In this document: positions 15,090 through 15,109 of the stretch, in pieces
How positions within the stretch are numbered: the first letter of the stretch is position 1
How the letters are laid out: each line of letters opens with the position of its first letter
NCBI GenBank assembly: GCA_900544815.1
Contig: UQWT01000055.1
Location: 1-15,109 of the forward strand
DNA: 15,109 bases
Direction: 5' to 3'
Source of the DNA: an uncultured Bacteroidales bacterium
GTDB lineage: Bacteria > Bacteroidota > Bacteroidia > Bacteroidales > UBA932
Translations under genes and position numbers: made by a program
Notes under the pieces: model-generated
Databases searched by the model: none
Told to the model about the DNA's origin: nothing
Seen by the model: only the letters and a program-made list of their open reading frames with translations

Positions 15090-15107
15090 TGTCGGAAGGC
15101 TCCGACA
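15090..15107. repeat. Short perfect hairpin near the window edge
   Basis: TGTCGGA (15090-15096) and TCCGACA (15101-15107) form a 7-bp stem with the loop AGGC. There is no T run on the visible side in either direction. It stands 20 bp past the terminator and is cut close to the window end, so its context is unknown. Confidence 0.45.
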
Positions 15108-15109
15108 GA

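Noticed and set aside
1..15109. Mobile element, defence system, CRISPR array or biosynthetic cluster
   Set aside because: No transposase, integrase, nuclease-helicase pair, toxin-antitoxin pair, repeat array or modular synthase is visible; the genes are housekeeping types with similar codon use throughout.

Overview
The window looks like a chromosomal segment from a member of the Bacteroidota, most likely order Bacteroidales. The reasons are a DUF4954 protein, a 4-alpha-glucanotransferase with two N-terminal starch-binding modules, a deoxynucleoside kinase, the near absence of Shine-Dalgarno sequences before good starts, and AT-rich intergenic spacers carrying TAnnTTTG-like boxes. Family or genus cannot be fixed from sequence alone. 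Almost all of the window is dense housekeeping coding sequence. I see no tRNA, rRNA, CRISPR array, insertion sequence, phage gene or integrase.

Layout. Bases 1-84 (+) are the last codons of a probable ComM/YifB-type AAA+ ATPase. Facing it is a minus-strand pair (1580 to 104): a deoxynucleoside kinase followed 13 bp later by a LuxR-type regulator with an unusual N-terminal sensor-like region. A short divergent spacer (1581-1646) separates that pair from a tight plus-strand cluster (1647-6752): pcm (protein repair methyltransferase), a metallo-beta-lactamase-fold hydrolase, a GH23 lytic transglycosylase and uvrA. Spacings there are 14 bp, an 8-nt overlap, and 3 bp. A short convergent junction (6753-6787) follows.

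A long minus-strand cluster (13847 to 6788) runs, in transcription order, DUF4954 beta-helix protein, panC, panD, a flippase-like/UPF0104 membrane protein, and malQ. PanC and PanD are the last step of pantothenate synthesis and the supply of its beta-alanine. MalQ handles alpha-glucan metabolism. The DUF4954 and UPF0104 proteins have no firm function. A candidate promoter lies at about 13914-13945. A second divergent spacer (13848-14041) leads to a plus-strand PfkB-family sugar/nucleoside kinase, closed by a strong intrinsic terminator at 15033-15070 and a further hairpin at the window edge.

Three minus-strand reading frames (malQ, panC, DUF4954) can be extended upstream to TTG codons. In each case an internal ATG a few codons later fits the family start better, and those ATG starts are used here.

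No clear novel multi-gene system is visible. The items most worth a second look are the DUF4954 protein, whose His/Asn-rich conserved-looking core suggests an enzyme, and the LuxR regulator, whose N-terminal half resembles ScdA/hemerythrin-type sensors stripped of their cysteine and histidine ligands.
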